Source: Gracilimonas mengyeensis
GTDB lineage: Bacteria > Bacteroidota > Rhodothermia > Balneolales > Balneolaceae
Reading direction: 5' to 3'
Assembly (NCBI RefSeq): GCF_900182705.1
Contig: NZ_FXTP01000009.1
Coordinates: 1-64,000 of the forward strand
Length of the DNA: 64,000 bases
Shown here: piece after piece, positions 40,320 through 49,223 of the stretch
Layout: each line of letters begins with the position of its first letter
How positions within the stretch are numbered: position 1 is the stretch's first letter
Notes under the pieces: generated by a model
Told to the model about the DNA's origin: nothing
The model's database searches: none
Seen by the model: only the letters and a program-made list of their open reading frames with translations
Translations under genes and position numbers: made by a program

Positions 40320-41222
40320 ATGAAAAAGGTTGTATATCGGAGTTTACTAATTATTGGGTTGGTTTCATTTGGAGGATTTGTTCAAGCACAAGATCTTGTT
40401 AAAGAAGGAGCTGAAATTCAACAAATTACAGCAGGGCATCAATTCACGGAAGGACCATTTTGGCATGAAGATGGGTTTTTATTGTATAGCGATATTCCTG
40501 CAAACAAAATTTTTAAGTGGACTCCAGAAGAGCAGAAAACCATATTTTTGGACCCTTCAGGGAATTCTAATGGCATTACTGACGATCTCCATGGGGGGAT
40601 GGTGATTGCACAACACGCGGGTAAAGTTTCTCAATTGGATGCGGAAGGAAATACAACCTTATTGCTTGATTCCTATCAAGGCAAGCGGTTTAATAGCCCA
40701 AATGATCTGATGGTCACTTCGGATGGAACCCTCTATTTCACCGATCCTCCCTACGGAGTGCAGCCTGAAGATCGGGAACTTGACTTCTGCGGGGTATATC
40801 GCTGGAAGGATGGTATGGAAGAAGCTGAACTTTTATTTGATGAATTTGAAACTCCTAACGGATTAGTTTTTGCCCCTGATGAAAGCCGCTTTTATGTAAA
40901 CGATACGCAAACAGGACAAATCTATGTGTTTGATATAGATGATGATGGCACGGTATCAGAAGGGAGTCTATTTGCCGAAGTTGGTCCGGCCACCAATAAC
41001 GGTGCTGCTGACGGCATGGTAGTAGATGAAAACGGCAATCTTTATTCAACAGGACCCGGAGGCATTCATATCTTTGATGCAGAAGGAAACAAGCTTACCC
41101 ATATCGAAACCCCGGAAACTGTAACCAATCTGGACTGGGGACGTGAAGGAAATCAAACCTTATTTATGACCAGCCCGACTGGCATCTACACCCTTGAGAT
41201 GAACGTCAACGGTTGGTGGTAA
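40320..41222 (+). CDS. Secreted SMP-30/gluconolactonase family protein
   Basis: A 300-aa six-bladed propeller lactonase-like enzyme. The signal peptide ends at GGFVQAQ (about residue 24). Metal-site candidates are the Glu in FTEGPFWHEDG, Asn/Asp in KRFNSPNDLMVTSDGTLYF with TDPPYG, the Asn in LFDEFETPNGLVF and the Asp in NGAADGMVVDENGN. Family members open sugar lactones or organophosphates with Ca2+ or Zn2+. Export suggests it works on a periplasmic or outer sugar lactone. Confidence 0.92.
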   Translation: MKKVVYRSLLIIGLVSFGGFVQAQDLVKEGAEIQQITAGHQFTEGPFWHEDGFLLYSDIPANKIFKWTPEEQKTIFLDPSGNSNGITDDLHGGMVIAQHAGKVSQLDAEGNTTLLLDSYQGKRFNSPNDLMVTSDGTLYFTDPPYGVQPEDRELDFCGVYRWKDGMEEAELLFDEFETPNGLVFAPDESRFYVNDTQTGQIYVFDIDDDGTVSEGSLFAEVGPATNNGAADGMVVDENGNLYSTGPGGIHIFDAEGNKLTHIETPETVTNLDWGREGNQTLFMTSPTGIYTLEMNVNGWW

Positions 41223-41224
41223 AC

Positions 41225-41310
41225 AGTAGGACGGATAGATTTATCCGTCCTTACAAAATATAGCAGGTAGGTTGCTTTCTACAATGGTCGGGCAAATCTG
41301 CCCGACCTAC
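41225..41310. repeat. Inverted pair of REP-type hairpins
   Basis: Two hairpins face each other. The first is a 10-bp stem with loop GATT (41228-41251). The second is a 9-bp stem with loop AATC (41286-41307), which reads GATT on the other strand. Aligned in the same sense both fit GTAGGwCGGryA-GATT-TryCCGwCC. Shared loop and stem bases with opposite orientation define a REPIN-like doublet. It lies 3 bp after the lactonase stop and could also act in RNA processing or stability. Confidence 0.85.
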
Positions 41311-41666
41311 GTTGGATATAGGCACAAAAAATCTGTGATTATTAGCTTAATCTGCGTTCTATGCCTGCATTCAACATTGGAATGAGGACGCGGTTGACGC
41401 TGATCTTGCGGATTGAAACTGATTTGAACTGTGATAGTTGTGATGATTATTGATGCATTGTGATATTTTTCATTACCGTATTAAAAATTATTATTGATAT
41501 CACAGGTTTACACGAATAATACAATACCCAACATCTGATTAACAAATGTCAACAAATGCCACTGGGCGAAGCTTTTCTATAATTTTTCTTCACTTATCCG
41601 CCCAATCCGTGTCATCCGCATTCCATTCAAATGTAGCCTTATAAAAGGATACCCAACTCATCCCAA
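41311..41666. repeat. Gene-free gap with diverged inverted repeat
   Basis: No gene is seen. Arms at 41377-41414 and 41594-41630 are imperfect inverted copies (roughly 70% by eye), both built of short GCGGAT/GACACGGAT-like words that look about 9-nt periodic. The ~180 bp between them is AT-rich. I read it as an old repeat element; a promoter for nothing in particular is visible, since both flanking genes end here. Confidence 0.5.
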
Positions 41667-42836
41667 TTAATTCTCCGGATCATTCAGAAAATCCATGCAG
41701 GAACACAGCGGGGCAATGACTTCTTCCTTGAGTGCATCAACCCGGGCTAAGGCTTTTTCAACGGTTTCTTTTTCTACCTTGCCTTCACGGAGTAATTTTT
41801 GGATGATGCCGATGGCCCGCTCGGCAATATCCTCTTCATACACCAGGTTGTTTCCAAATATCAGGATATCCACGCCGGCATTCAGCGCCTGCTGGATTGC
41901 GGTCTCCAACCCATATTCTTCCCGGATGGCATCCATCTGCATATCATCCGAAAACACTACGCCTTCAAAACCAAGCGAATCTCTTAGTAGGCCATTAATG
42001 GTTTTATCTGACAGCGTAGCCGGCCAAACCGAATCAATCTTGGCGTTGAAAATGTGGGCTGTCATTACCGCCCGGATAGTATCTTGGGCAAACAGTTCCC
42101 GGTAGGGAATTAGCTCCTCTTTTGACCAGGTATCTGTTACATCGGTAAAGCCAAGGTGACTATCGGTGGTAGAGCTGCCATGTCCGGGAAAATGCTTCAA
42201 TACGCTTAACATGCCTTCCTTGGAGTACTCATCGATAGTGTAGCCGGCATGTTCGGCCACTTTTATGGGATTGGAAGAGTAACTGCGTTCCAATTTGCCA
42301 ATAACCGGGTTATCGGGATTGGTGTTTACATCCAACACCGGCGCAAAATTGGTGTTTGTTCCCACTACCATAAATTCCTGCGCCATGATGCGGGCATAAT
42401 GCCGTGTTGAATCTTCATTATCCAAATTTCCCAAATACTCTGCCGATACGGACTCCGGAAAGCCTTTGCTTTCCTTTAGGCGGCTCACCAGTCCACCTTC
42501 CTGGTCCACGGCAATAATAGGAGAGGTCGGAGCAGAAGCAATGATGTCGTTAGTAAGCTGCATCAGTTGCGAGGGATCTTCAATATTCCGGCTACGATTA
42601 CCTGTGATCACATCACGGTCAAAGAGAACCACTCCGGCTATGTTTCGCTCGGTAAGGTCTTCATAAACGGGACTGTCTTCGGTCAGCTCGGTGCCTCTAA
42701 AACCAACCAAAATAAGTTGCCCCAGGCGTTCTGCCGGGATGATTTCATCCTCATGATCAGCCTTGGGATTTTCCTGGGCGCATCCCAAAAAGGAAAAGGC
42801 AGCCAGCCATAGTAAAACAGCGATTATTCGAATCAT
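41667..42836 (-). CDS. GH3 beta-N-acetylhexosaminidase-like lipoprotein (NagZ-type)
   Basis: A 389-aa glycoside hydrolase family 3 protein. The lipobox is FSFLGC (about residue 19), so it is a lipoprotein, unlike the cytosolic NagZ of E. coli. Family motifs: IAVDQEGGLVSRL, the NagZ loop KHFPGHGSSTTDSHLGFTDV with its Asp/His acid-base dyad, and the nucleophile Asp in GVVFSDDMQMDAI. It probably removes GlcNAc from peptidoglycan fragments or chitin-like sugars in the periplasm. Its start overlaps the TlpA-like gene stop by 4 bp (ATGA). Confidence 0.92.
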   Translation of the reverse strand: MIRIIAVLLWLAAFSFLGCAQENPKADHEDEIIPAERLGQLILVGFRGTELTEDSPVYEDLTERNIAGVVLFDRDVITGNRSRNIEDPSQLMQLTNDIIASAPTSPIIAVDQEGGLVSRLKESKGFPESVSAEYLGNLDNEDSTRHYARIMAQEFMVVGTNTNFAPVLDVNTNPDNPVIGKLERSYSSNPIKVAEHAGYTIDEYSKEGMLSVLKHFPGHGSSTTDSHLGFTDVTDTWSKEELIPYRELFAQDTIRAVMTAHIFNAKIDSVWPATLSDKTINGLLRDSLGFEGVVFSDDMQMDAIREEYGLETAIQQALNAGVDILIFGNNLVYEEDIAERAIGIIQKLLREGKVEKETVEKALARVDALKEEVIAPLCSCMDFLNDPEN

Positions 42837-44290
42837 TGGTTCATATGTTGTCGGGTTGATAAGAGACTGTCAAGTACCGTGCGGAAGTTAAAAGAGGGGC
42901 GGATATCGTTATAGCGGGCAATATTTCCATCCGGATCAACTAAAACATAAAAAGGGATGCCTCCGCCTTTGTACGCTTTAAAAGTTTCTTCCTGGAAGCC
43001 ATCGCCCCCATAAAGTTGTGGCCAGGGTAAATCCAGCCGGTTGATATCCTGCAGCCATACCAAGCTATCGGCTTCGTTGGAGATCCCGATGATTTCCAGC
43101 TCATCCCGTGAATATTCCTGGTAGATATCTTTCATATGAGGAAACTCATCCAGGCAGGGCTGACACCATCCCGCCCAAAAATCAAGCAATACAAACTTAC
43201 CGCGGTAGTCTTCCATGGTGTGCATGTCTCCCTCACGATCAGGCAAAGCAAAAGGTACGGCAGGCTGACCCGGAGAAACAGATTTGATTTCATTATAGAA
43301 CCAGGTCAAAAGTTCAGTGTATTCGGGATAATCCTGGAATTCCTCTAAATAGTCTTCGTAACTGGGTTTGGCAATTTCAATACCTTGCTCGCCGATTCGT
43401 TCAGCTACCAGGTACATGCGGGCATGGGCCAGGGCATCGCGGCTCTCAATATAATCCAGCACCTGCAGGCGCTTCTCATTTAGTTCTTCATAGGCCAATT
43501 GCTTGATGTCATATTCAGAAAGGTCCATTCCATAGGCTGCCTTCACGCTATCATAAATACCAAAAGTACGTGCATAATAATGCGCAAAGTCCCGGATACC
43601 GGCGCGTTGAGCTTTAAGGGATTCGATGGTGAAAAAGTTGTGGGTTTTAGCCTCAGCAAAAACAGCCTTTCGAGCGGAATCTGAGTCAAAATTATCCAGA
43701 TGACGTCCGTTGTATTCGATAGTGCGAATTTTATAAACCAAGTGTTCACCGAGTGCTTTCCAGTAATATTCTTTTAACGGAGTATCAAAAAGGTATTGAT
43801 GAGCAGCGTCAACCTTTTGCTGGCTGAGATCGGTCAAATTATTTGAGGTTCCATTTTTACTCTTTTCCACTTCTTCTGAAATCCGAGAAGATAAACCATC
43901 TATAGATTGCAGATACTGCTGGTAATTTTGATCCCATGCTTGTTCATAGCCTTCTACAGTTACGCCTTGAGGAAAATCTGCCCGCCTAATCTGAATGTTT
44001 AGTTCCTGATTGTCATTTATTACTACCGGATACGAATTATCTTCAATAAGTATGTATCGGAGGGTTTGGTTTTCAGCTATAACCTGGTATTGAAAGTCAC
44101 CATTTGCATCAACGTTGATGGTATCCTGCTGAAGTGGGGCATACTTATAGTGAATGGGGCTTTCTTCAATTATTAATGGTGTATCTCCCATATAATCGAT
44201 GTTACCATCAATACTGGCTGAATCCTCCCCACAACCAATAGATAGGATAGAGGTAAATATAAGCAGGGCACTTAGTCTGATATTTTTCAT
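42833..44290 (-). CDS. TlpA-like thioredoxin lipoprotein
   Basis: A 485-aa envelope thiol-disulfide protein. The lipobox is ILSIGC (residue 20). Residues ~28-110 form a DUF4369-like beta domain (DTINVDANGDFQYQVIAENQ), ~120-340 are helical, and the C-terminal TlpA/AhpC-type thioredoxin domain has the active site FWAGWCQPCLDEFPHM (CQPC). The cis-Pro site is in GGGIPFYVLVDPDG. It probably reduces or oxidises disulfides in secreted proteins. First gene of a two-gene operon with the GH3 lipoprotein. Confidence 0.92.
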   Translation of the reverse strand: MKNIRLSALLIFTSILSIGCGEDSASIDGNIDYMGDTPLIIEESPIHYKYAPLQQDTINVDANGDFQYQVIAENQTLRYILIEDNSYPVVINDNQELNIQIRRADFPQGVTVEGYEQAWDQNYQQYLQSIDGLSSRISEEVEKSKNGTSNNLTDLSQQKVDAAHQYLFDTPLKEYYWKALGEHLVYKIRTIEYNGRHLDNFDSDSARKAVFAEAKTHNFFTIESLKAQRAGIRDFAHYYARTFGIYDSVKAAYGMDLSEYDIKQLAYEELNEKRLQVLDYIESRDALAHARMYLVAERIGEQGIEIAKPSYEDYLEEFQDYPEYTELLTWFYNEIKSVSPGQPAVPFALPDREGDMHTMEDYRGKFVLLDFWAGWCQPCLDEFPHMKDIYQEYSRDELEIIGISNEADSLVWLQDINRLDLPWPQLYGGDGFQEETFKAYKGGGIPFYVLVDPDGNIARYNDIRPSFNFRTVLDSLLSTRQHMNQ

Positions 44291-44582
44291 ATAGTCCTAT
44301 TTTTTAAATCAACATATAAACGCATAATTCTGAAGAAAGGTTTAATATTTAAGTACTAAATAATGGTGTTTACTAATATAAGATGACTTATGCGGGTAGA
44401 TTCAAAAAAAAATGAAAAAAATTTGTAACAATCAGCGGTTTGCTTACTCTTGTTACTAAATGAGCCGCAACATGGGCTAAACAAATTTATAGTGCTATTG
44501 GGTTTATAAAATTGTTGCTTGAAAGCAAGCCCGGTGACATGATGGCTATTGTGGCACTGTTGGTAAATATAAATGAACGAAA
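44291..44582. promoter_or_regulatory. Divergent intergenic region with TTGTTAC elements
   Basis: This 292-bp gap separates the TlpA-like gene (minus) from the anti-sigma-like TPR gene (plus). It contains TTGTTACA on the minus strand at 44431-44424 and TTGTTACT on the plus strand at 44450-44457, each pointing toward the gene it precedes. The same octamer, followed by T-rich DNA, occurs twice upstream of the ECF sigma gene at 49.8 kb. A role as a promoter -35 element is an inference. Confidence 0.4.
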
Positions 44583-45326
44583 ATGATTGAAAATAAAGCA
44601 AATAAAGACCTCGAGAGGAAAATAGATCTCTACATAAACGGTGAGTTGGATGCTGAGGCTGCCGATGATTTATGGGCTGAACTGATTCAGGACGACTATT
44701 ATCTAGATTACATGAAAAGTGCAGCTAATGTAAAAGCTATTGTTGAACAGAGAAGATCTGAAAAACCTGAATCAGACATCTATTCGATCAAAAGAGCAAT
44801 GCAGTATGCTGCAGCTGCCGCTGTTATATTAATTACTGCCACTTTAGGGGTATTGAATATGGATTCTTCTGGAAATTTAACGGTAAGCCCATTATCTGAT
44901 ATTGGACTTGAGGTTATACGAAATACAGAAGGCGTATCTGAGTCGGTAACAAATGAAGTAGTTCGTAAAGCAATTCGGCTTGCCACAGATGGACAAGTGG
45001 AGCAAGCGATTGGCTTATTGGAAAACGAGTTGGGCGAAACCTCAGATTCTCAAACCAAAGCAGAAATTGCGCTAAGTTTAGGTTCTATTCAATATAATAA
45101 AGGTGATTATCTTGCCTCAGTTAATAGTTTTGAGTTAGTTGTACAGCAACAGGATGTTGAGGCCTTGACACTTGAAAAAGGCTATTGGCTTTTAGGTAAT
45201 ACTTATTTTCAGTTAGACAGGCTGGAAGATGCAGAACAGGCTTTTCAGAGAGCTTATGAGCTGAACGGTGCATACAGCCGAGTTGCTAAAACCTACGTAG
45301 ACGCTTTGGGTAGCGTTTCTGAATAA
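44583..45326 (+). CDS. Anti-sigma-like single-span protein with periplasmic TPRs
   Basis: A 247-aa protein. The cytosolic N-terminus (KIDLYINGELDAEAADDLWA, residues ~13-32) resembles the first helix of non-zinc anti-sigma factors (xLYLxGELxxEE). A membrane span follows at about 72-92 (AAAAAVILITATLGVL). The outside part (~120-247) has TPR-like helices: ALSLGSIQYNKGDYLASVNS and YWLLGNTYFQLDRLEDAEQA. I infer that it anchors a sigma factor and senses an envelope partner through the TPRs. It converges with the TPR-CHAT gene, and a terminator follows it. A proven anti-sigma match is lacking. Confidence 0.7.
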   Translation: MIENKANKDLERKIDLYINGELDAEAADDLWAELIQDDYYLDYMKSAANVKAIVEQRRSEKPESDIYSIKRAMQYAAAAAVILITATLGVLNMDSSGNLTVSPLSDIGLEVIRNTEGVSESVTNEVVRKAIRLATDGQVEQAIGLLENELGETSDSQTKAEIALSLGSIQYNKGDYLASVNSFELVVQQQDVEALTLEKGYWLLGNTYFQLDRLEDAEQAFQRAYELNGAYSRVAKTYVDALGSVSE

Positions 45327-45409
45327 TACCTGAAGAAATTCGATAGTAAATTAAATCACCCAAAACATAACTTTAAAAGAGAGACCTGCAAATTACCGAT
45401 ACTATTATT

Positions 45410-45446
45410 AAAGGCTGAATTCACGAAAGTGATTTTCAGCTTTTTT
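45410..45446 (+). terminator. Terminator after the anti-sigma-like gene
   Basis: A hairpin with arms GGCTGAATTCAC and GTGATTTTCAGC around a GAAA loop (45413-45440), with one bulge, runs into six T. It lies about 85 bp after the stop. Confidence 0.85.
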
Positions 45447-45603
45447 ATGTTTATGATGTATATGATTAATGTCCACATGGCTAGATCGAAACACCGAGAG
45501 AAAGCTATAATGATGGGAATCTTTTTTAGGATGTTGTTAGAACAGGCGATAAATAATTATACAGAATTAATTGGATTGTATATAGATATTAAACTGCCCT
45601 GTC

Positions 45604-48600
45604 TTAAAACCAGGATTTTCCTCTGCGTTCTCTCTTGTATGAGATATAACCGGAGAGCAGGATGGTGGCGGCAAGCAAGCTATAAAGAAACATGGGATGA
45701 TTATTTCTGGAAGTAATGGGGGCCGGATTGCCAATCATCATGTAAGCTCCCCAGAAGTGAGGATTTGCGTTTGCCGACTTTAGTTGATTTAGTTTTGCAT
45801 TACGCATGGCCTCATGTTTAGGTAGCCCTTCATCCAGGTACTGATAGAAATCCGTTGAAATCTGCGCAGCAACTTTATCATTAACAGACCACAAATTAAG
45901 AGCCATACCTTTGACACCGGCATATCTTAATGCGCGGCTAATACCGAGAATTCCGGTGCCCTGCATATAATTGCCAGAACCCGAACTACAGGAGTTCAGC
46001 ATTATAAATTCACTGTTCAGCGGAGTATCGAAAAGCTCATAAGCATAGAGTGCCTGTTCAGATTCTAACGAATCAGCGTTATCTCTTCCTTTGAGGTAGA
46101 TGGTAGAGAAAAGCGGATCTTGTTCTGAGATTTCACTGTGAGTGGCCACATGAACAATTCGGGAAGAAGATATTTCCTCTTTAAAAGTTTCTTTAGTTGC
46201 TGCGTCACCAATGTGAATTTTTTTACTTTTTAAAGAATTTAATGCACCGTAAATATCTTTAGTTTCTTCTGTAGCATAAGGTAACGAGGGAAGGTCAGCT
46301 GATTCAAATTCACTAAAATCAGAAATGGCGAAAGCGGTAAAATCCTGCTTTGTATTGATATCAAAAATCCGTCGGTTAGCATCTAACTCTGCTAATGAAT
46401 TAAAGTAGCTTATATGATAATCCTCGATCAAGTATTTGGTACTTCCAAAACTATAATCTGAGTCAGGTTTATGAGTTGGCAGAATTTCTAAAGGTATACG
46501 GTAAATAAATTGATCAGGGATGATTGAAATCTTTGAAATAGATGCTGGAACTTCATCAAGGTCTAATTTTTGATACAGATCATACAGATGTTGCAAATTG
46601 GTTTTACCTGAAGCAATTTCGTCTCCGATGGAAGAGAACCTCTGTTGAAGACTGAAAGGATAATCGTGTTTGCGAACCTTTACGTCATCAGAAGTAATCA
46701 TGGTGACATAGAAATGTTCGCCCAATTCAGTGAAATGAAGAGCTAATTCATCTTCTTCAATAGCCCGTTGTATTTTCCAAAGCGGAGGTAAGGATTCTTC
46801 CGCCGCTACATTAATCTTTGCCAAGATCTCTTCACGTTCTGCAGAAACACGTTCGATTTCAGTTTTTATAGCAAAACGATTTGACTCAGGAGCATTAAGA
46901 TATTTCTTTCTAAGATTCTGTAATTGATTGTTTAATCGTTTCTCTTTTGCAAGTTCCTGTTCAGTTAATTTGGCGGCCTTTACCAAAGGACTGTTATATA
47001 AAGAGGCATCGTTAATGGTTTTCAATTCATCCAACACAATTAGCGCCTGCTCCGGATTTCCGCTCTCTAAGTATAAATCTACCATCAATTCGAAAGCATC
47101 AAGATATTCTTCTTCAACGGACCAATACCCTTCTTGAGAATCGGTATTATTTTTTGACAAACTTATAATCTGCTGGATTACAGGGGCTAGTGTGCTAATT
47201 GCACCTCTGTAGTTATTCTCCTTAAGAAGATATTCAGATTTAATTCTGAAATAAGTAGTGAGAGTAGGGAAATCTAAGATGTCTAATGAGTATAGTTCTA
47301 TTTCATTGAGTTTCTCGGATGCTTGTTCTATTTCGTTTTGCTGAAGGTTTATTAAAGCTTTGTTAATGATTCCCTGTAGATATTTTTGAGTATCCGACTT
47401 AGATAACGATAACTTTACAACTTTATCAAAAACGAGTTCTGCTTTTTCTAAAGAATCCGTTTTTATATAAATTAACCCTTTCTGGACAAGCAACTGTATG
47501 TACTTGGAATAATTATTATCAACGTTTAAAATCTCTTCTGCAGATTCTAAATGCTGAATAGCTTTTTCTTGATCTTTGTATGTAGACCAGTAAAAAGTCC
47601 CTAAATATGAATCAATAAGTGCTAATTCTGTTGTATCAGCATTTTCTAAAGCTAAATTTTTTGCTTTTTCAATATAAGTCAGAGCAGAAGCAATATCTTT
47701 GGCATTTGTATAGTAAAGAAAAAGGTTTCTATAGACATTTAGTAAATTCTTATAATTTGCAGCATCGTGTTCCAATGCTTTTAGTTGAAATGAAATATAT
47801 TTATTCGAATATCCTAATCGATAGTAATTGATTCCAAGGTTGGTGAAAATATAAAAATCACTTTGCCCATTGTTTCTGTAAATGTCTTCATAGATATTTT
47901 TAGATTCTTCATATTTTCCTAAAGAATATAGATATACTCCTTGGCGCTTTTTAATCTGCTTTATTTCGTCTTTATCTCCAATGTACTCTGCAAGTGGAAG
48001 AGAATAATTTCTTTGGATGTCCAAAGATTTGTCATATCTGTCAAGAAAAAAATATGAATAATCAATGGCACTATATACTCTGTATAAAAAGTTGGAGATA
48101 GGTAATATATCTGAGTTTATTATGTCTTGGGAATATTTGTTAACCAAGTTGTATTCATCCAACATAAAAGCAACCCAAGTAGCTTCTGAAACGATCAAGT
48201 AATACTCTAAATCCTTTTTGGTCTTATTATTTTCGATATAATTGTCCCACGTTTCCAATGCTTTCAATAAATATTCCTCTGTATAATAATTACTATGATT
48301 TCTGTTCATTAGTAATTTGAGGTGAAGGTAAGGAGCTTCTAGAAACCCCAATTCTCTTTCAGTAATATCAGTTTTATTGTCAATTATGTCATAGTACAAT
48401 TGCTGATGAGACTTAGGCCAAAAATGCTTTATAGTGAGACTGTCAAAAGTATTTTTATCATTATTGCAAGACAATTTACTCTTGTAATCATCAAAGCTGG
48501 TATGATCATCAATAGAAGATTTGACAATTCTTAATGCCTGACAGTTTGTCTGTGCAATTTCATTGATCGCCCAAAAATTTAGAATAGACAGATCATTTCT

Positions 48601-48732
48601 CTCGACATTCTCAATAAACCCGTTAAGTTGTTTTTTAATTTCATTATCAAGGTTAGTAGAGTCTTTGTCTACAGAAGAAAAAGATGAAAATGAAAATATA
48701 ACAATGATAATGTATAGCAAAGGAGGAGACAA
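45604..48732 (-). CDS. TPR-CHAT protease, membrane anchored
   Basis: A 1042-aa protein. A hydrophobic N-terminus (LLYIIIVIFSFSSFSS) looks like a signal peptide. TPR-type helical repeats cover about 170-600, with a coiled segment near 600-660. The caspase-like CHAT domain spans ~690-1010, with catalytic His865 in IVHVATHSE and Cys915 in MLNSCSSGSG. A C-terminal span (FLYSLLAATILLSGYIS) ends in basic KRERRGKSWF, which should stay in the cytosol; the protease would then face the periplasm. The start is TTG 48732 or TTG 48720, as a stop lies directly upstream. Family knowledge: CHAT proteases cut specific partner proteins. The target here is unknown; the small lipoproteins and anti-sigma-like protein next to it are candidates. 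Confidence 0.9.
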   Translation of the reverse strand: MSPPLLYIIIVIFSFSSFSSVDKDSTNLDNEIKKQLNGFIENVERNDLSILNFWAINEIAQTNCQALRIVKSSIDDHTSFDDYKSKLSCNNDKNTFDSLTIKHFWPKSHQQLYYDIIDNKTDITERELGFLEAPYLHLKLLMNRNHSNYYTEEYLLKALETWDNYIENNKTKKDLEYYLIVSEATWVAFMLDEYNLVNKYSQDIINSDILPISNFLYRVYSAIDYSYFFLDRYDKSLDIQRNYSLPLAEYIGDKDEIKQIKKRQGVYLYSLGKYEESKNIYEDIYRNNGQSDFYIFTNLGINYYRLGYSNKYISFQLKALEHDAANYKNLLNVYRNLFLYYTNAKDIASALTYIEKAKNLALENADTTELALIDSYLGTFYWSTYKDQEKAIQHLESAEEILNVDNNYSKYIQLLVQKGLIYIKTDSLEKAELVFDKVVKLSLSKSDTQKYLQGIINKALINLQQNEIEQASEKLNEIELYSLDILDFPTLTTYFRIKSEYLLKENNYRGAISTLAPVIQQIISLSKNNTDSQEGYWSVEEEYLDAFELMVDLYLESGNPEQALIVLDELKTINDASLYNSPLVKAAKLTEQELAKEKRLNNQLQNLRKKYLNAPESNRFAIKTEIERVSAEREEILAKINVAAEESLPPLWKIQRAIEEDELALHFTELGEHFYVTMITSDDVKVRKHDYPFSLQQRFSSIGDEIASGKTNLQHLYDLYQKLDLDEVPASISKISIIPDQFIYRIPLEILPTHKPDSDYSFGSTKYLIEDYHISYFNSLAELDANRRIFDINTKQDFTAFAISDFSEFESADLPSLPYATEETKDIYGALNSLKSKKIHIGDAATKETFKEEISSSRIVHVATHSEISEQDPLFSTIYLKGRDNADSLESEQALYAYELFDTPLNSEFIMLNSCSSGSGNYMQGTGILGISRALRYAGVKGMALNLWSVNDKVAAQISTDFYQYLDEGLPKHEAMRNAKLNQLKSANANPHFWGAYMMIGNPAPITSRNNHPMFLYSLLAATILLSGYISYKRERRGKSWF

Positions 48733-48806
48733 TTAATCCAAATTAGATTTAAATTTACTTAAAATTTTATCGAATTCAATTTAGATTAGATAGGTATTTG
48801 ATCTTA

Positions 48807-48986
48807 TTACCAGGGTTTTTCGATAACGGGATCCATTTCGTTTCCACCGTTAAATACAGCGTCATCGGCAGTGATTTCGGTGTCAGGCTGGTCGGCGTCG
48901 TTCAGGGAAGCATCGGTAACGGAAGCACATCCGAAAGACAGGGTTGCGATGACGAGGATAGCGAAGATAGACTTGAGAGCTTTCAT
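48807..48986 (-). CDS. Small acidic lipoprotein, copy A
   Basis: A 59-aa lipoprotein, starting MKALKSIFAILVIATLSFGC, with lipobox Cys at 20. The mature part is ~40 residues, strongly acidic (NDADQPDTEITADD) and ends in VIEKPW. It differs from copy B by two residues (Ala3/Ser, Val12/Ala). It lies between copy B and the TPR-CHAT gene, all on the minus strand, 74 bp before the latter. I know no named family for it. It could be a ligand, substrate or inhibitor of the CHAT protein; that is only from position. Confidence 0.8.
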   Translation of the reverse strand: MKALKSIFAILVIATLSFGCASVTDASLNDADQPDTEITADDAVFNGGNEMDPVIEKPW

Positions 48987-49043
48987 GGTGATACAAGGGT
49001 TTGATTAAAAGAGTGTGATGTAATGAGCGTGAGTTGTTGTTGA

Positions 49044-49223
49044 CTACCAGGGTTTTTCGATAACGGGATCCATTTCGTTTCCACCGTTAAAAACAGCGTC
49101 GTCGGCAGTGATTTCGGTGTCAGGCTGGTCGGCGTCGTTCAGGGAAGCGTCGGTAACGGAAGCACATCCGAAAGACAGGGTTGCGATGGCGAGGATAGCG
49201 AAGATAGATTTAAGTGATTTCAT
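49044..49223 (-). CDS. Small acidic lipoprotein, copy B
   Basis: The second copy of the 59-aa lipoprotein, starting MKSLKSIFAILAIATLSFGC, 57 bp upstream of copy A. The two genes are about 95% identical in DNA (some 8 differences in 180 bases, mostly silent), so the duplication is recent or kept alike by recombination. The open frame extends upstream to 49448, but the signal peptide shows the start at 49223. It should be first in the transcript leading to copy A and the CHAT gene. Confidence 0.82.
   Translation of the reverse strand: MKSLKSIFAILAIATLSFGCASVTDASLNDADQPDTEITADDAVFNGGNEMDPVIEKPW

Noticed and set aside
45429-45716. A 95-codon plus-strand frame between the terminator and the CHAT gene
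   Set aside because: It starts in the terminator and overlaps the CHAT coding end on the other strand; no domain is seen.
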